Made by a program: the position numbers and the translations under genes. A stretch of DNA of 64,000 bases from Tardiphaga sp. 709 (GTDB taxonomy: Bacteria; Pseudomonadota; Alphaproteobacteria; Rhizobiales; Xanthobacteraceae), in the NCBI RefSeq assembly GCF_032401055.1, contig NZ_CP135529.1, positions 620,001-684,000 of the forward strand, in the 5' to 3' direction. This document shows positions 27,999 through 36,908 of this stretch, one piece after another. Below the pieces are notes generated by a model. It made no database searches. It worked only from the letters and a program-made list of their open reading frames with translations, and was not told the origin of the DNA. Position 1 is the first letter of the stretch, and each line of letters starts with the position of its first letter.

Positions 27999-28574
27999 AT
28001 GCCCGCTTCATCAACTACTGCGACAAGCAGGATCGTCGAAGCCTATTACTCGTCGATCAAGGTCATCATGGCGGTGTTGCTTGCCGCCATGGTGGTCCTG
28101 GTATTCGGCAATGTGGTTCTACGTTACGTCTTTAACTCGGGCATCGCCCTTTCCGAAGAGCTGTCGCGCTGGCTGTTCGTCTGGATGGTGTTTCTCGGCG
28201 CCATCGTCGGCCTCCGCGAACACGCCCATCTCGGCGTCGACAGTTTCGTGAAGCTGTTGTCGCCGATGGGCCGCAAGATCTGCTACGCGCTCAGTCACGC
28301 GCTGATGCTCTACGCCTCTGTATTGCTCACCGAAGGCTCGTGGAAACAGACAGTGCTGAACTGGGACACGACAGCGCCCGCCTCCGGTCTCTCCGTCGGC
28401 CTGTTCTACGCCGCAGGTCTCGTCTTCGGCGTCGCCTCGATCCCGATCCTGCTGCATGACCTCTATCGCCTGTTCAGCGGGCAACTCGCCACGTCGGAGT
28501 TGATCGCCATCAGTGAATCCGAGGAGCATGTCCCTGCGGCGCCCGCCCCTGCCAACGGGAACGACCGCCGATGA
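27999..28574 (+). CDS. TRAP transporter small permease (DctQ family)
   Basis: 191 residues with four membrane segments and the family pattern NVVLRYVFNSGIALSEELSRWLFVWMVFLGA. It pairs with the large permease, whose start overlaps its stop by ATGA. A charged C-terminal tail follows the last segment. Confidence 0.93.
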   Translation: MPASSTTATSRIVEAYYSSIKVIMAVLLAAMVVLVFGNVVLRYVFNSGIALSEELSRWLFVWMVFLGAIVGLREHAHLGVDSFVKLLSPMGRKICYALSHALMLYASVLLTEGSWKQTVLNWDTTAPASGLSVGLFYAAGLVFGVASIPILLHDLYRLFSGQLATSELIAISESEEHVPAAPAPANGNDRR

Positions 28575-29851
28575 CCATCAGCATCTTCACGTTCTCGCTG
28601 CTCGGCGCGATGGCCATCGGCATGCCGATCGCATTCGCCCTGATCATCTGCGGCGTCGCGCTGATGACCTATCTGGATATATTCGACTCCCAGATCATCG
28701 CGCAGAACGTCATCAATGGCGTCGATTCCTTCCCGCTGATGGCGGTGCCGTTTTTCATCCTGGCCGGCGAGATCATGAACACCGGCGGCCTCGCCCGCCG
28801 CATCCTGAACTTCGCCATCGCCCTTGTCGGCCATCTGCGCGGCGGGCTCGGCTATGTCGCGATCCTGACCTCCTGCATCCTGGCATCGCTGTCCGGGTCT
28901 GCCGTTGCCGACGCCGCCGCGCTCGGCGCATTGCTGGTCCCGATGATGGTTGCGGCCGGGCATAACCGCGCCTCCGCGGCCGGCCTCGTTGCCGCTGGCG
29001 GCATCATCGCGCCGGTGATCCCTCCTTCGATCGGATTCGTGATCTTCGGCGTGGCTGCTGGAGTTTCCATCTCAAAACTGTTTCTCGCCGGTGTCGTGCC
29101 GGGCCTGATGCTCGGCGGCAGCCTGTGCCTCGCCTGGTGGTGGGTTGCGCGCAACGAGAATTCGGTGAGTCCGCCGCGCCAGAGCCTGGTGCAGATCTTT
29201 CGCGCGCTGATCGACGGCTTCTGGGCCTTGATGCTGCCAATGATCATCATCGTCGGGCTGCGCTTTGGCATCTTTACGCCGACCGAGGCGGCCGTTGTCG
29301 TTGCGGTCTACTCCTTCATCGTGGCAACGTTCGTCTATCGCGAGCTGACGCTGGCGCAGCTGATGAACATCCTGATCAGTTCAGCCCAGATCACCGCCGT
29401 GGTGATGTTCCTGGTCGCGGCAGCGCTCGTGTCATCGTGGCTGATCACGGTGGCCGAAATTTCCGGCCAGATAGTCGAACTCGCCCGCCCCTTCATGGGC
29501 AACCAGACGCTATTGATGATCGTGTTGATGATCATCGTCGTCATCGTCGGCACGGCGCTCGACATGACGCCGACCATCCTGATCCTGACGCCCGTATTGA
29601 TGCCAATCGTCCGCGAGGCCGGCATCGACCCGGTCTATTTCGGGGTGCTGTTCATCATCAACAACGCGATCGGACTGATCACGCCACCCGTCGGCGTGGT
29701 GCTCAATGTGGTGTGCGGCGTGGCGAAGGTGAGCATGGACGAGATCATGCGCGGCGTCTGGCCGTTCATGATCGCACAATTGGTGGTGCTCGCGCTGCTG
29801 ACGCTGTTTCCGTCGCTCGTGATGGTGCCGGCGAAGTGGCTCGGCGGCTAG
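28571..29851 (+). CDS. TRAP transporter large permease (DctM family)
   Basis: 426 residues with about 12 membrane segments. Family motifs include GIPMAF-like GMPIAFALI at the start, PFFILAGEIMN, SGSAVADAAALG, PVIPPSIGFVIFG and ITPPVGVVLNV. It is the sodium-driven transport subunit, translationally coupled to the small permease. Confidence 0.95.
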   Translation: MTISIFTFSLLGAMAIGMPIAFALIICGVALMTYLDIFDSQIIAQNVINGVDSFPLMAVPFFILAGEIMNTGGLARRILNFAIALVGHLRGGLGYVAILTSCILASLSGSAVADAAALGALLVPMMVAAGHNRASAAGLVAAGGIIAPVIPPSIGFVIFGVAAGVSISKLFLAGVVPGLMLGGSLCLAWWWVARNENSVSPPRQSLVQIFRALIDGFWALMLPMIIIVGLRFGIFTPTEAAVVVAVYSFIVATFVYRELTLAQLMNILISSAQITAVVMFLVAAALVSSWLITVAEISGQIVELARPFMGNQTLLMIVLMIIVVIVGTALDMTPTILILTPVLMPIVREAGIDPVYFGVLFIINNAIGLITPPVGVVLNVVCGVAKVSMDEIMRGVWPFMIAQLVVLALLTLFPSLVMVPAKWLGG

Positions 29852-29865
29852 AAGGAAGTTCGACA

Positions 29866-30303
29866 ATGAAACGCGTGATGATCCTCAACGGTCCCAACCT
29901 CAACCTGCTCGGCGTGCGGGAGCCGCATATCTACGGAACCACCACGCTCGACCAGATCAAGGCCAACTGCGAGGAACAGGCGGTCAAACTCAAATTGGCG
30001 CTGGCGTTCCATCAGTCGAACCACGAAGGCGTATTGGTCGATCTCATCCAGTCAGCCCGTCAGGATGCCGACGCCATCATCATCAATCCCGCGGGCTATT
30101 CGTTCACTTCGATCGCCATGCTCGACGCGATGAAAGCGTTCGAGGGACCGATCGTGGAGCTGCACATTTCGAACATCCACGCGCGCGACAAGTATCATCG
30201 CCATTCTGTGCTCTCGCAGGCTGCCACCGCTGTGATCTGCGGTCTCGGACCGTACGGCTATGTCGCAGCGATGCTGGCGGTCGCGCAGATGCCCACGCGT
30301 TGA
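29866..30303 (+). CDS. Second AroQ-like protein (type II dehydroquinase fold, active-site His replaced)
   Basis: 145 residues. [10 protein letters not shown]18, Y23, N74 and the ELHISN segment are conserved, but the active-site His of the usual THTS motif is Phe (F80, in GYSFTS). The ATG at 29866 has GGAAG upstream; the frame continues far upstream without a stop but that part is antisense-like overlap with dctM. It is the last gene of the TRAP operon, 14 bp after dctM, and separate from the housekeeping aroQ at 7889. It may act in catabolism of quinate-like acids or on a related substrate; the missing His leaves dehydroquinase activity in doubt. Confidence 0.88.
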   Translation: MKRVMILNGPNLNLLGVREPHIYGTTTLDQIKANCEEQAVKLKLALAFHQSNHEGVLVDLIQSARQDADAIIINPAGYSFTSIAMLDAMKAFEGPIVELHISNIHARDKYHRHSVLSQAATAVICGLGPYGYVAAMLAVAQMPTR

Positions 30304-30325
30304 TCGCGCCGGGCCGATGCGGCCT

Positions 30326-31741
30326 TCATTCGCGGATCAACATGCTCTGGGGCTTGGTGAGTACGTCGGGGTGGAGAATGGCGGCAAGGGTCGTTGCAGG
30401 CAGCAGACCTTTTTCCAGCACCAGATTGTAGACGCTGCGGCCGGTTTCATGGGCCTCGACCGCAACGGCGGTGGCATTGGCGTAGCCAATATAGGGATTG
30501 AGCGCGGTGACGAGACCGATCGAATTCTCGACATAGGCGCGGAGGCGTTCGGTGTTCGCCGTGATGCCCGAGACACAACGCTTCTCCAGCGTCAGGCAAG
30601 CCTCCCGCATATGGCTGACGCTCTTGAACAGGCTGTGCGCGATGATCGGCTCGAACGCGTTGAGCTGAAGCTGGCCGGCCTCGGCCGCAAAGGTCACCGT
30701 GAGATCATTGCCGATCACCTCGAACGCGACCTGGTTCACGACCTCGGGAATCACGGGGTTCACCTTGCCCGGCATGATCGAAGAGCCCGCCTGCACGGCC
30801 GGAAGATTGATCTCGTTGAGACCAGCGCGCGGGCCGCTGGACAGCAGCCGGAGGTCGTTGCAGATCTTGGAAATCTTGACGGCCACACGCTTGAGCACGC
30901 CGGACAACTGCACGAACGCACCGCAATCCTGCGTGGCTTCGATCAGGTTTACAGCGGTGACCAGCGGCATTCCCGTGATGGCGACGAGATGCTTGCAGAC
31001 CAGCCGCGCATAGTCCGGATGCGACGCGATTCCGGTGCCGATGGCGGTCGCTCCCATGTTGATCTCACAGATCAGCAATGCCGCCTCGCGCAGCCTATCC
31101 TCGTCTTCGCCGATCATGACGCCGTAAGTGCTGAACTCCTGACCGAGCGTCATGGGCACCGCGTCCTGCAACTGGGTGCGGCCCATTTTCAGGACATCCT
31201 TGAACTCTTCGGCCTTGCGTTCGAAACCCTGGCGCAACACGGCCATCGCATCGATCAGGTGAAACACGCCGTGATAGGTCGCGATCTTCAACGCCGTGGG
31301 ATACACGTCGTTGGTGCTCTGGCTCATATTGACCTGTTCGTTCGGGTGCAGGTACCCGTAGTCGCCTTTGCCATGACCGAGAATTTCCAGCGCACGATTG
31401 GCGATCACCTCGTTCGCGTTCATGTTGGTAGAGGTACCGGCGCCGCCCTGGATGACGTCCACCACGAACTGGTCATGCAGGCGACCGGCGCGAATTTCCT
31501 CGCAGGCAGCGATGATCGCATCGCCGCGTATCTTGTCGAGCAGCCCCAGCTCCATATTCGACAGAGCCGCCGCCTGCTTGATCGCAGCGAGCGCGCTGAT
31601 GAGTTCGGGATAGATGGAAATCGGAATCCCGGTGATCGGAAAATTTTCGACGGCCCTCAGCGTATGAACGCCGTAATAGGCGTCGGCCGGGACATCGCGG
31701 TTGCCCAACAGATCGTGCTCACTGCGCGTGTCGTTGGTCAT
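30326..31741 (-). CDS. aspA: Aspartate ammonia-lyase
   Basis: 471 residues, the normal length. Fumarase/aspartase superfamily: GGAGTSTNMNANEV, a TND stretch in QSTNDVYPT, and the signature GSSIMPGKVNP with the catalytic serine loop. The N-terminus EHDLLGNRDVPADAYYGVHTLRA is that of aspartase rather than class II fumarase. It interconverts aspartate with fumarate and ammonia. It is convergent with the TRAP operon; 22 bp separate the stops. Confidence 0.94.
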   Translation of the reverse strand: MTNDTRSEHDLLGNRDVPADAYYGVHTLRAVENFPITGIPISIYPELISALAAIKQAAALSNMELGLLDKIRGDAIIAACEEIRAGRLHDQFVVDVIQGGAGTSTNMNANEVIANRALEILGHGKGDYGYLHPNEQVNMSQSTNDVYPTALKIATYHGVFHLIDAMAVLRQGFERKAEEFKDVLKMGRTQLQDAVPMTLGQEFSTYGVMIGEDEDRLREAALLICEINMGATAIGTGIASHPDYARLVCKHLVAITGMPLVTAVNLIEATQDCGAFVQLSGVLKRVAVKISKICNDLRLLSSGPRAGLNEINLPAVQAGSSIMPGKVNPVIPEVVNQVAFEVIGNDLTVTFAAEAGQLQLNAFEPIIAHSLFKSVSHMREACLTLEKRCVSGITANTERLRAYVENSIGLVTALNPYIGYANATAVAVEAHETGRSVYNLVLEKGLLPATTLAAILHPDVLTKPQSMLIRE

Positions 31742-32042
31742 GTCGGATTTTCCTGAGTTGTCGCTGTGAACAGACGAATAATCTCGTCAGCCGTCCTCTT
31801 CCCCGATCATGCCCAGTGAGCTTTCGAAACCTACCATCTCGAACTCACATGTTACGGCAATATCGTATCCGCCCCAGCCCAGTCGATCGAGTACAATCCG
31901 GCGCCGCCCTAGAAGGCGGGCTCATCCGAGGCGGCACGCCGGACGTGCTTGCCGGCTGCAAGAGCTGGCGGCCGGAAGCAATGCGAGGCCGTGCACGCCG
32001 CAGAGCGGCCCGCACAACCGGTCGTCCAGAACGGGTGAGTTG
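31742..32042. other. 301-bp gap between aspA and the NDUFA12 gene
   Basis: No gene supported. A short stem CCGCC / GGCGG around CTAGAA (near 31905-31920) is the only structure noticed. The aspA promoter should lie just right of 31741; no consensus was recognised. Confidence 0.4.
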
Positions 32043-32453
32043 TTACGAGCCCGGCGTCCAGGCCTGGTAGTCGCCGGTCGCCTTGGGACGCCGGCCGCTG
32101 GCCAGTGTCGAGCCTGACGGACGATAGGCCGCTGGCGAACCGGTCAGGTTCGGCTGATGCGGCTTCTGCCATTCGCGCGGCGTGTAGGTCTCTTCAGTCG
32201 GCGGCACGTCCACCGTGTGGTGCATCCAGCCATGCCAGGCCGGTGGGATCTTGGTGGCTTCGGCATAGCCATTGTAGATCACCCAGCGGCGCTCGAAGCC
32301 CAGTGTCGGGTCGATCTTGCCACCCTTGGTGCGGTAATATGTGTTGCCCTGCTCGTCGGTGCCGACCAGTTCGCCGAATCGCGACGTCCACAGGTTCGTC
32401 CCGAAGGTCGTCCCGCTCCACCACGTGAAGAATTTCAGCAGAAACTGTTTCAT
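32043..32453 (-). CDS. NDUFA12-family complex I subunit
   Basis: 136 residues, soluble. The pattern WWSGTTFGTNLWTSRFGELVGTDEQGNTYY, then ERRWVIYNG and PPAWHGWMHHTVDVPPTE matches the B17.2/NDUFA12 accessory subunit of NADH:ubiquinone oxidoreductase found in alphaproteobacteria and mitochondria. It stabilises the peripheral arm. The nuo operon is elsewhere. Confidence 0.93.
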   Translation of the reverse strand: MKQFLLKFFTWWSGTTFGTNLWTSRFGELVGTDEQGNTYYRTKGGKIDPTLGFERRWVIYNGYAEATKIPPAWHGWMHHTVDVPPTEETYTPREWQKPHQPNLTGSPAAYRPSGSTLASGRRPKATGDYQAWTPGS

Positions 32454-32687
32454 ATTTTGAACCGTTCGAAGGTTTTCGTCGGGTTGTTGATGCCATCCGG
32501 ACCGCCAAATGTCCAGTTACCGCCGCGACCGATCGCCGCCTGCAACTGATCGTGACAAGCCTCGTATCGGCCTCCCCCGAACCCTACCTCCAAAGTACCT
32601 GCAGTCGCAGAAACGGCGCAATCCATTCATGCCGCATACAGTTCCGGACGATCATTCTGTCGTTGCGGAATAACCGCGTGGCGGCAG

Positions 32688-32712
32688 GGAACGGCAGTCC
32701 CTTCAGGGGGTT
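32688..32712 (+). promoter_or_regulatory. Near-consensus EcfG promoter for the BA14K gene
   Basis: GGAAC (32688-32692), 16-bp spacer, GGTT (32709-32712): -35 exact, -10 three of four to CGTT. It ends 28 bp before the ATG at 32741. Confidence 0.45.
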
Positions 32713-32740
32713 GAAGATGCATCCCAGACAGGAGCAAACA

Positions 32741-33256
32741 ATGACGAATTTGAAAATCTTGAGTGTCGCAGCAGCCGTCGCTGTGGCCATCCCCGCCTTC
32801 GCGGTGACCCCAAGCTACGCACAAAACACCAAGGTCGTGGGCGTTGGCCCCGGCGGTGCGCGCACGATCGGCACGTTCTCTGGCGGCGGTCAGCGCTTTG
32901 GTGGCGGAGGTGGCGGCTGGCATGGCGGCCAGCGCCCCGGCGGCGGTGGCTGGAATCACGGTGGCGGCTGGCGCGGTGGTGGCTGGCGTGGCGGCGGTTA
33001 CGGCCCGGGCTTCGCAGCCGGCGCTATTATTGGCAGCGGTCTGGCCGCCAGCAGCTATTACGGGAATTCCTACGGCTATTATGGCGGCAGCCCGTACTAC
33101 GGCAGCAGCTATTATGACGAAGCGCCGGATGTGGTCGAAGTCGCTCCCGACACCGGCGGCGGCGACGTCGATTACTGCATCCGCACCTACAAGTCGTACA
33201 ATGTCCGCACCGGCACCTATCTCGGTTATGACGGCCTGCGTCACGCCTGTCCGTAA
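32741..33256 (+). CDS. Exported BA14K-family Gly/Tyr-rich protein
   Basis: 171 residues. A signal peptide (cleavage after SYA) precedes a Gly/Trp/His/Arg-rich repeat region (about residues 50-90, GGGW units), a short hydrophobic GAIIGSGLAA patch and a Tyr/Ser/Gly stretch. The C-terminus has the BA14K motif YCIRTYKSYNVRTGTYLGYDG..HACP with two Cys. BA14K proteins are small surface or envelope proteins of Rhizobiales, first noted as an immunoreactive lectin-like protein in Brucella. GGAGC precedes the ATG. An EcfG-like promoter suggests stress control. Confidence 0.88.
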   Translation: MTNLKILSVAAAVAVAIPAFAVTPSYAQNTKVVGVGPGGARTIGTFSGGGQRFGGGGGGWHGGQRPGGGGWNHGGGWRGGGWRGGGYGPGFAAGAIIGSGLAASSYYGNSYGYYGGSPYYGSSYYDEAPDVVEVAPDTGGGDVDYCIRTYKSYNVRTGTYLGYDGLRHACP

Positions 33257-33278
33257 CACGATGATCTAAGCGTTACGC

Positions 33279-33307
33279 AAAGGACGGTGCCCGCGGCATC
33301 GTCCTTT
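33279..33307 (+). terminator. Terminator after the BA14K gene
   Basis: A 13-bp stem (AAAGGACGGTGCC / GGCATCGTCCTTT, one G-T pair) with a 3-nt CGC loop, ending in TTT. It lies 23 bp after the stop. Confidence 0.75.
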
Positions 33308-33458
33308 GTCGTTTCTGGTTTGCGCCTGCCGTCTCAGGGTCTAAGAACGTGGATGCAGCAGGCGGGGGACATTCAGGGAACTCGCGCGTAGTGTTGATGG
33401 ACACGTGGACCTATCTACCGGTTCGATGGGTCGACGACGTCGAGTGTGAGCAGGTTCA

Positions 33459-34655
33459 GTGGACGCGTCAGACAAGCCGAAGATCGCCGGGCTCCATCCC
33501 AATGAAGCCGAACGCCTCAAGGCGCTGCGCTCCTACGGCATTCTCGACACTGCCTTTGAGCCATCCTTCGACGACATCACCAAGATCGCCAGCTATGTCT
33601 GCCAGACGCCGATCTCGATCATCAGCCTGGTCGATGACGGCCGGCAGTGGTTCAAGTCGGAGATCGGTCTTGGCGTGCGGCAGACGCCGATGGATCAGTC
33701 GATCTGCGCGCATGCGATCCTCGAACACAGTTTTCTCGAAGTCGAGGACGTCACCAAGGATCCAAGGTTCGACTGCAATCCGCTGGTAACCGGCGAGCCA
33801 CATGTGCGCTTTTATGCCGGCGCACTGCTGCGCACACCGGACGGCCTGCCGCTTGGCACCGTCTGCGTGCTCGACGACAAGCCGCGCGTGCTGTCAGTCG
33901 AACAGCGCGAGGTGCTGGCCGCCCTCGCCCGCCAGGTCATGGCGCAGATGGAATTCCGCCGGGCGCTGCATCTGTCGGATCGGCTTCAGCGCAATATCAG
34001 CCGGCTGATGGCGGTGGCAGGCCACGACCTGAAGCAGCCATTGCAGGTCATGATCATGGCAATCGACCGCATCCGCAACAAGCTGACCGACGAAAAGGAC
34101 CGTGAGCGGCTCGGCTATGCCATCGATGCCGGCATGCGGATGGCGGAAGAGCTCGACCGTCTTGCCGAAACCTCGGTGATGGATGCCGGCTTTGGGATTC
34201 CGAACCTGCGATCGTTCCCGATCTCCGACGTGTTCGAGTCGATCATCGCCAACTGGCGCCTGCATGCCGACGCCAAAGGCCTCGACCTCGTCGTGATCCC
34301 CAGCAAGGCGCAAGTCGTCAGCGATCCCGGCATGTTGCGCGCGATCCTCGGCAATCTCGTCGGCAATGCCATCAAATATACAGAGCGCGGTCGTGTGCTG
34401 GTTGGCTGTCGCAAGCACGCCAACGCGGTGACCATCGAGGTGCTGGACTCCGGCACGGGCATTCCCGCCGAACAGCTCACCGCGATCTTCGATGCCTTCC
34501 ACCAGATCAATCCGGCCAGCGAGGGCCTCGGCCTCGGCCTGTCGATCGTGCGGCGCACGGCCGAAGCGCTCGGCCATGTGATCGAAGTAAAGTCTGACCT
34601 CACCCACGGTTCGCATTTCACTGTGAAAGTGCCGTTGGCGGCGAAACCGCTCTAG
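33459..34655 (+). CDS. GAF-domain sensor histidine kinase
   Basis: 398 residues, soluble. An N-terminal GAF domain (about 25-165; ISIISLVDDGRQWFKSEIGL is typical of the group that senses redox or light-type ligands) leads to a HisKA helix pair with H189 (VAGHDLKQPLQ) and an ATPase domain with N box (LGNLVGNAIKYTE), G1 (DSGTGIP) and G2 (GLGLGLSIV). GTG start with CAGG 5 bp upstream. No response regulator is adjacent, so it is an orphan kinase here. Confidence 0.92.
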   Translation: MDASDKPKIAGLHPNEAERLKALRSYGILDTAFEPSFDDITKIASYVCQTPISIISLVDDGRQWFKSEIGLGVRQTPMDQSICAHAILEHSFLEVEDVTKDPRFDCNPLVTGEPHVRFYAGALLRTPDGLPLGTVCVLDDKPRVLSVEQREVLAALARQVMAQMEFRRALHLSDRLQRNISRLMAVAGHDLKQPLQVMIMAIDRIRNKLTDEKDRERLGYAIDAGMRMAEELDRLAETSVMDAGFGIPNLRSFPISDVFESIIANWRLHADAKGLDLVVIPSKAQVVSDPGMLRAILGNLVGNAIKYTERGRVLVGCRKHANAVTIEVLDSGTGIPAEQLTAIFDAFHQINPASEGLGLGLSIVRRTAEALGHVIEVKSDLTHGSHFTVKVPLAAKPL

Positions 34656-34658
34656 CGA

Positions 34659-36119
34659 CTACTCGCCCGCGTTGGGCGCCTGATGCGGCGGCAATGTAAC
34701 GGGCGCAAAGCCCCATTCGTTGTTGCCGCGCAGGAACGCGATCCAGCCCCACGCCGCTCCGGCGTGACGCAGCAACTGAAAACTGAACGGCTCGAGGATC
34801 GCCGCGAACACCGCTGCGGCGACACTCGTCCGCGTGCGGCCGCCTGTCAGGCGCTGATAGAGATGCACGGTCCAGAGATAGACCAGGAAATCCGCGACGA
34901 TCTTCGCGGTGATCAGACCGAACACCGGCACGGCGATGGCAGTCTTGCCGGTGACGAGCAAAGCCAGCAGCAATACGAAGGCCGTGAGGCCGTAGATCGG
35001 CTGCAGTGTATCCAGCGCCTTGATCGGCAGCATGCGCAGGCCGAGCCGGCCATAGCGGCGATTGCCGGTCATGTCGCGATTCCAATACTGCGTCTGCAGG
35101 AAGCCCGCGAACCAGCGCCGGCGCTGCCGCAGGAACGTCATGACGTGAGAGGGCGCTTCAGTGCGCGCCAGTGACGTGCCAACCATCCGCAACTGCCAAT
35201 CCAGACCGTGATCGACGGCATGGCGATGCATGCGGTGGGTCAGCTCGTAGTCCTCGACAAGACACTCTGGATCGAAGCCACCGACGGCCACCAGCGCCTC
35301 CCTGCGGAAGCCGGCAAAGGCGCCGGAGATCAGCAGCAGGCTGTTGCCGCGCATCCAGGCGAAGCGCGAAATGATGTTGCGGATATATTCGTAGGTCTGG
35401 AACCACTGCATCACGCGGCCGCTGACGCTGTCGTCGCAGACCGGCACGAGAATGCCGCCGGCCGCGACCAGTGCGGGATCCGCAGCAAAGGCCGCGCGCA
35501 TTTCGGCGATGGCATCGTCAGCCAGAAACGTATCGGCATCCAGCGTGATGACGATGTCGGTATCGGCCTTGAGGATCGCCGTGTTCAGCGCCCGCGCCTT
35601 GCCTTGATGCGGCAGGCGCAACCATTGCAGCCTGGAACTGCCGAACTGGCCGATGCTGCTCTGACCGACCGCCGGAATAGCGAGACCGTAGCGGTCACGG
35701 AGGAGCGTATCAGTTGCATCGCGCGAGCCGTCATCCGCGATCAGGATCAGATCCGGCGCATCGGATTGCCCCGCGATGGCCGCCAGCGCCTCCGGCAGAT
35801 TCAGCGCCTCGTCATGCGCGGCTATCAGGATCCCCAGCGATGGACGCGATTGCGCGGCAACCGCTGCAGATGGACCACGCGCGGACACTGCCAGCGGCAG
35901 CGTCTGCCACACCACATAGAGCATCAGCACCGTGTCATAGGCGATATAGACCATGCCCGCCGACCACGCCCAGATGCTGGTGAGGAAGAACGCGCGGCCG
36001 AACAGCAGCGCCCAGAGCGCGAGTACGGCGAGATAGATCAGCAGGCTGATGAACGGCATCCGGCGCGGCGTGATACGCGGCGATGCGGCGGCGAAGGCCG
36101 CCTGAAGGGATATTGTCAT
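34659..36119 (-). CDS. Membrane glycosyltransferase family 2, processive type
   Basis: 486 residues. Two N-terminal membrane segments, a GT-A domain with ADDGS, DADTF, the acceptor ED in VEDYEL and the Q/RxxRW motif (RQRRRW), then three to four C-terminal membrane segments. This is the layout of PgaC, NodC and cellulose synthase-like enzymes, which polymerise a sugar at the inner membrane and extrude it. Product unknown; no partner exopolysaccharide genes are next to it. Confidence 0.9.
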   Translation of the reverse strand: MTISLQAAFAAASPRITPRRMPFISLLIYLAVLALWALLFGRAFFLTSIWAWSAGMVYIAYDTVLMLYVVWQTLPLAVSARGPSAAVAAQSRPSLGILIAAHDEALNLPEALAAIAGQSDAPDLILIADDGSRDATDTLLRDRYGLAIPAVGQSSIGQFGSSRLQWLRLPHQGKARALNTAILKADTDIVITLDADTFLADDAIAEMRAAFAADPALVAAGGILVPVCDDSVSGRVMQWFQTYEYIRNIISRFAWMRGNSLLLISGAFAGFRREALVAVGGFDPECLVEDYELTHRMHRHAVDHGLDWQLRMVGTSLARTEAPSHVMTFLRQRRRWFAGFLQTQYWNRDMTGNRRYGRLGLRMLPIKALDTLQPIYGLTAFVLLLALLVTGKTAIAVPVFGLITAKIVADFLVYLWTVHLYQRLTGGRTRTSVAAAVFAAILEPFSFQLLRHAGAAWGWIAFLRGNNEWGFAPVTLPPHQAPNAGE

Positions 36120-36281
36120 GCCGTCAATTCAATCGCGCGTTCGAGCAAACCGGTCCTGCGACAGCTACGCGTGAATCGTGATCGGGTTGCGGAGCCGCGA
36201 TCAAATAGCGCGTGATTGCGGTCACGACGAACACACAAAGTCGTCATGCCTCAAAAGACAAATCCTGTTTAAACTTATTCC

Positions 36282-36908
36282 ATGCACGCACAGAAAATGC
36301 CGATTCAACGTTACAGCCGCATCGCCATGATCCTGCACTGGCTGATTGCCGTTCTGATCACACTCAATGTCGCGCTGATCTGGAGCGTCGACCTCATTCC
36401 CGAGGACAACATCCGCTTCGTCATCGATGCACATAAGTCGTTCGGCATCACCGTGCTCGGCCTCGTGCTGATGCGCCTGCTGTGGCGCGCGGCGAACAGG
36501 CCACCCGATCTGCCCGAGACCTATCCGCCCGCCGAGAGGGCCGCCGCACATGGTGCACATCTCGCGCTCTATGTGCTGATGATCGGATTGCCACTGTCCG
36601 GCTGGATGCACGATTCCGCCTGGAAGGCCGCCGGCGAAATCCCGATGTATCTGTTCGGCCTGTTCCAGTGGCCACGCATCGGCTGGATCATGAGTGCCGA
36701 GCCGGCCTTCAAGGAACGCCTGCACGACATCTTCGGCGGCATTCACGTGTGGCTGTCCTATGCGCTCTATGCGCTGGTTGGCCTGCACATCGCCGCCGCG
36801 CTGAAGCATCAGTTCTGGGACGGCCATCCCGAACTGCAGCGGATGTGGCCCGGTGGCGACGCGCCCGCGCCTAGCCCCTTGTCGCCAGCGCAACGCCCGC
36901 CAGCGTAA
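36282..36908 (+). CDS. Cytochrome b561 family protein
   Basis: 208 residues with four membrane segments. Heme-ligand His candidates are in ILHWLI, DAHKSFG, HGAHLALY and GLHIAAALKH. Di-heme b561 proteins carry electrons between quinol and periplasmic acceptors, for example superoxide oxidase. ATG at 36282 or 36297. The last 38 bp overlap the convergent EamA gene. Confidence 0.9.
   Translation: MHAQKMPIQRYSRIAMILHWLIAVLITLNVALIWSVDLIPEDNIRFVIDAHKSFGITVLGLVLMRLLWRAANRPPDLPETYPPAERAAAHGAHLALYVLMIGLPLSGWMHDSAWKAAGEIPMYLFGLFQWPRIGWIMSAEPAFKERLHDIFGGIHVWLSYALYALVGLHIAAALKHQFWDGHPELQRMWPGGDAPAPSPLSPAQRPPA

Noticed and set aside
29125-29865. Upstream extension of the second aroQ-like frame into dctM
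   Set aside because: It overlaps a well-supported gene in another frame; the real start at 29866 has a ribosome site and the family N-terminus.
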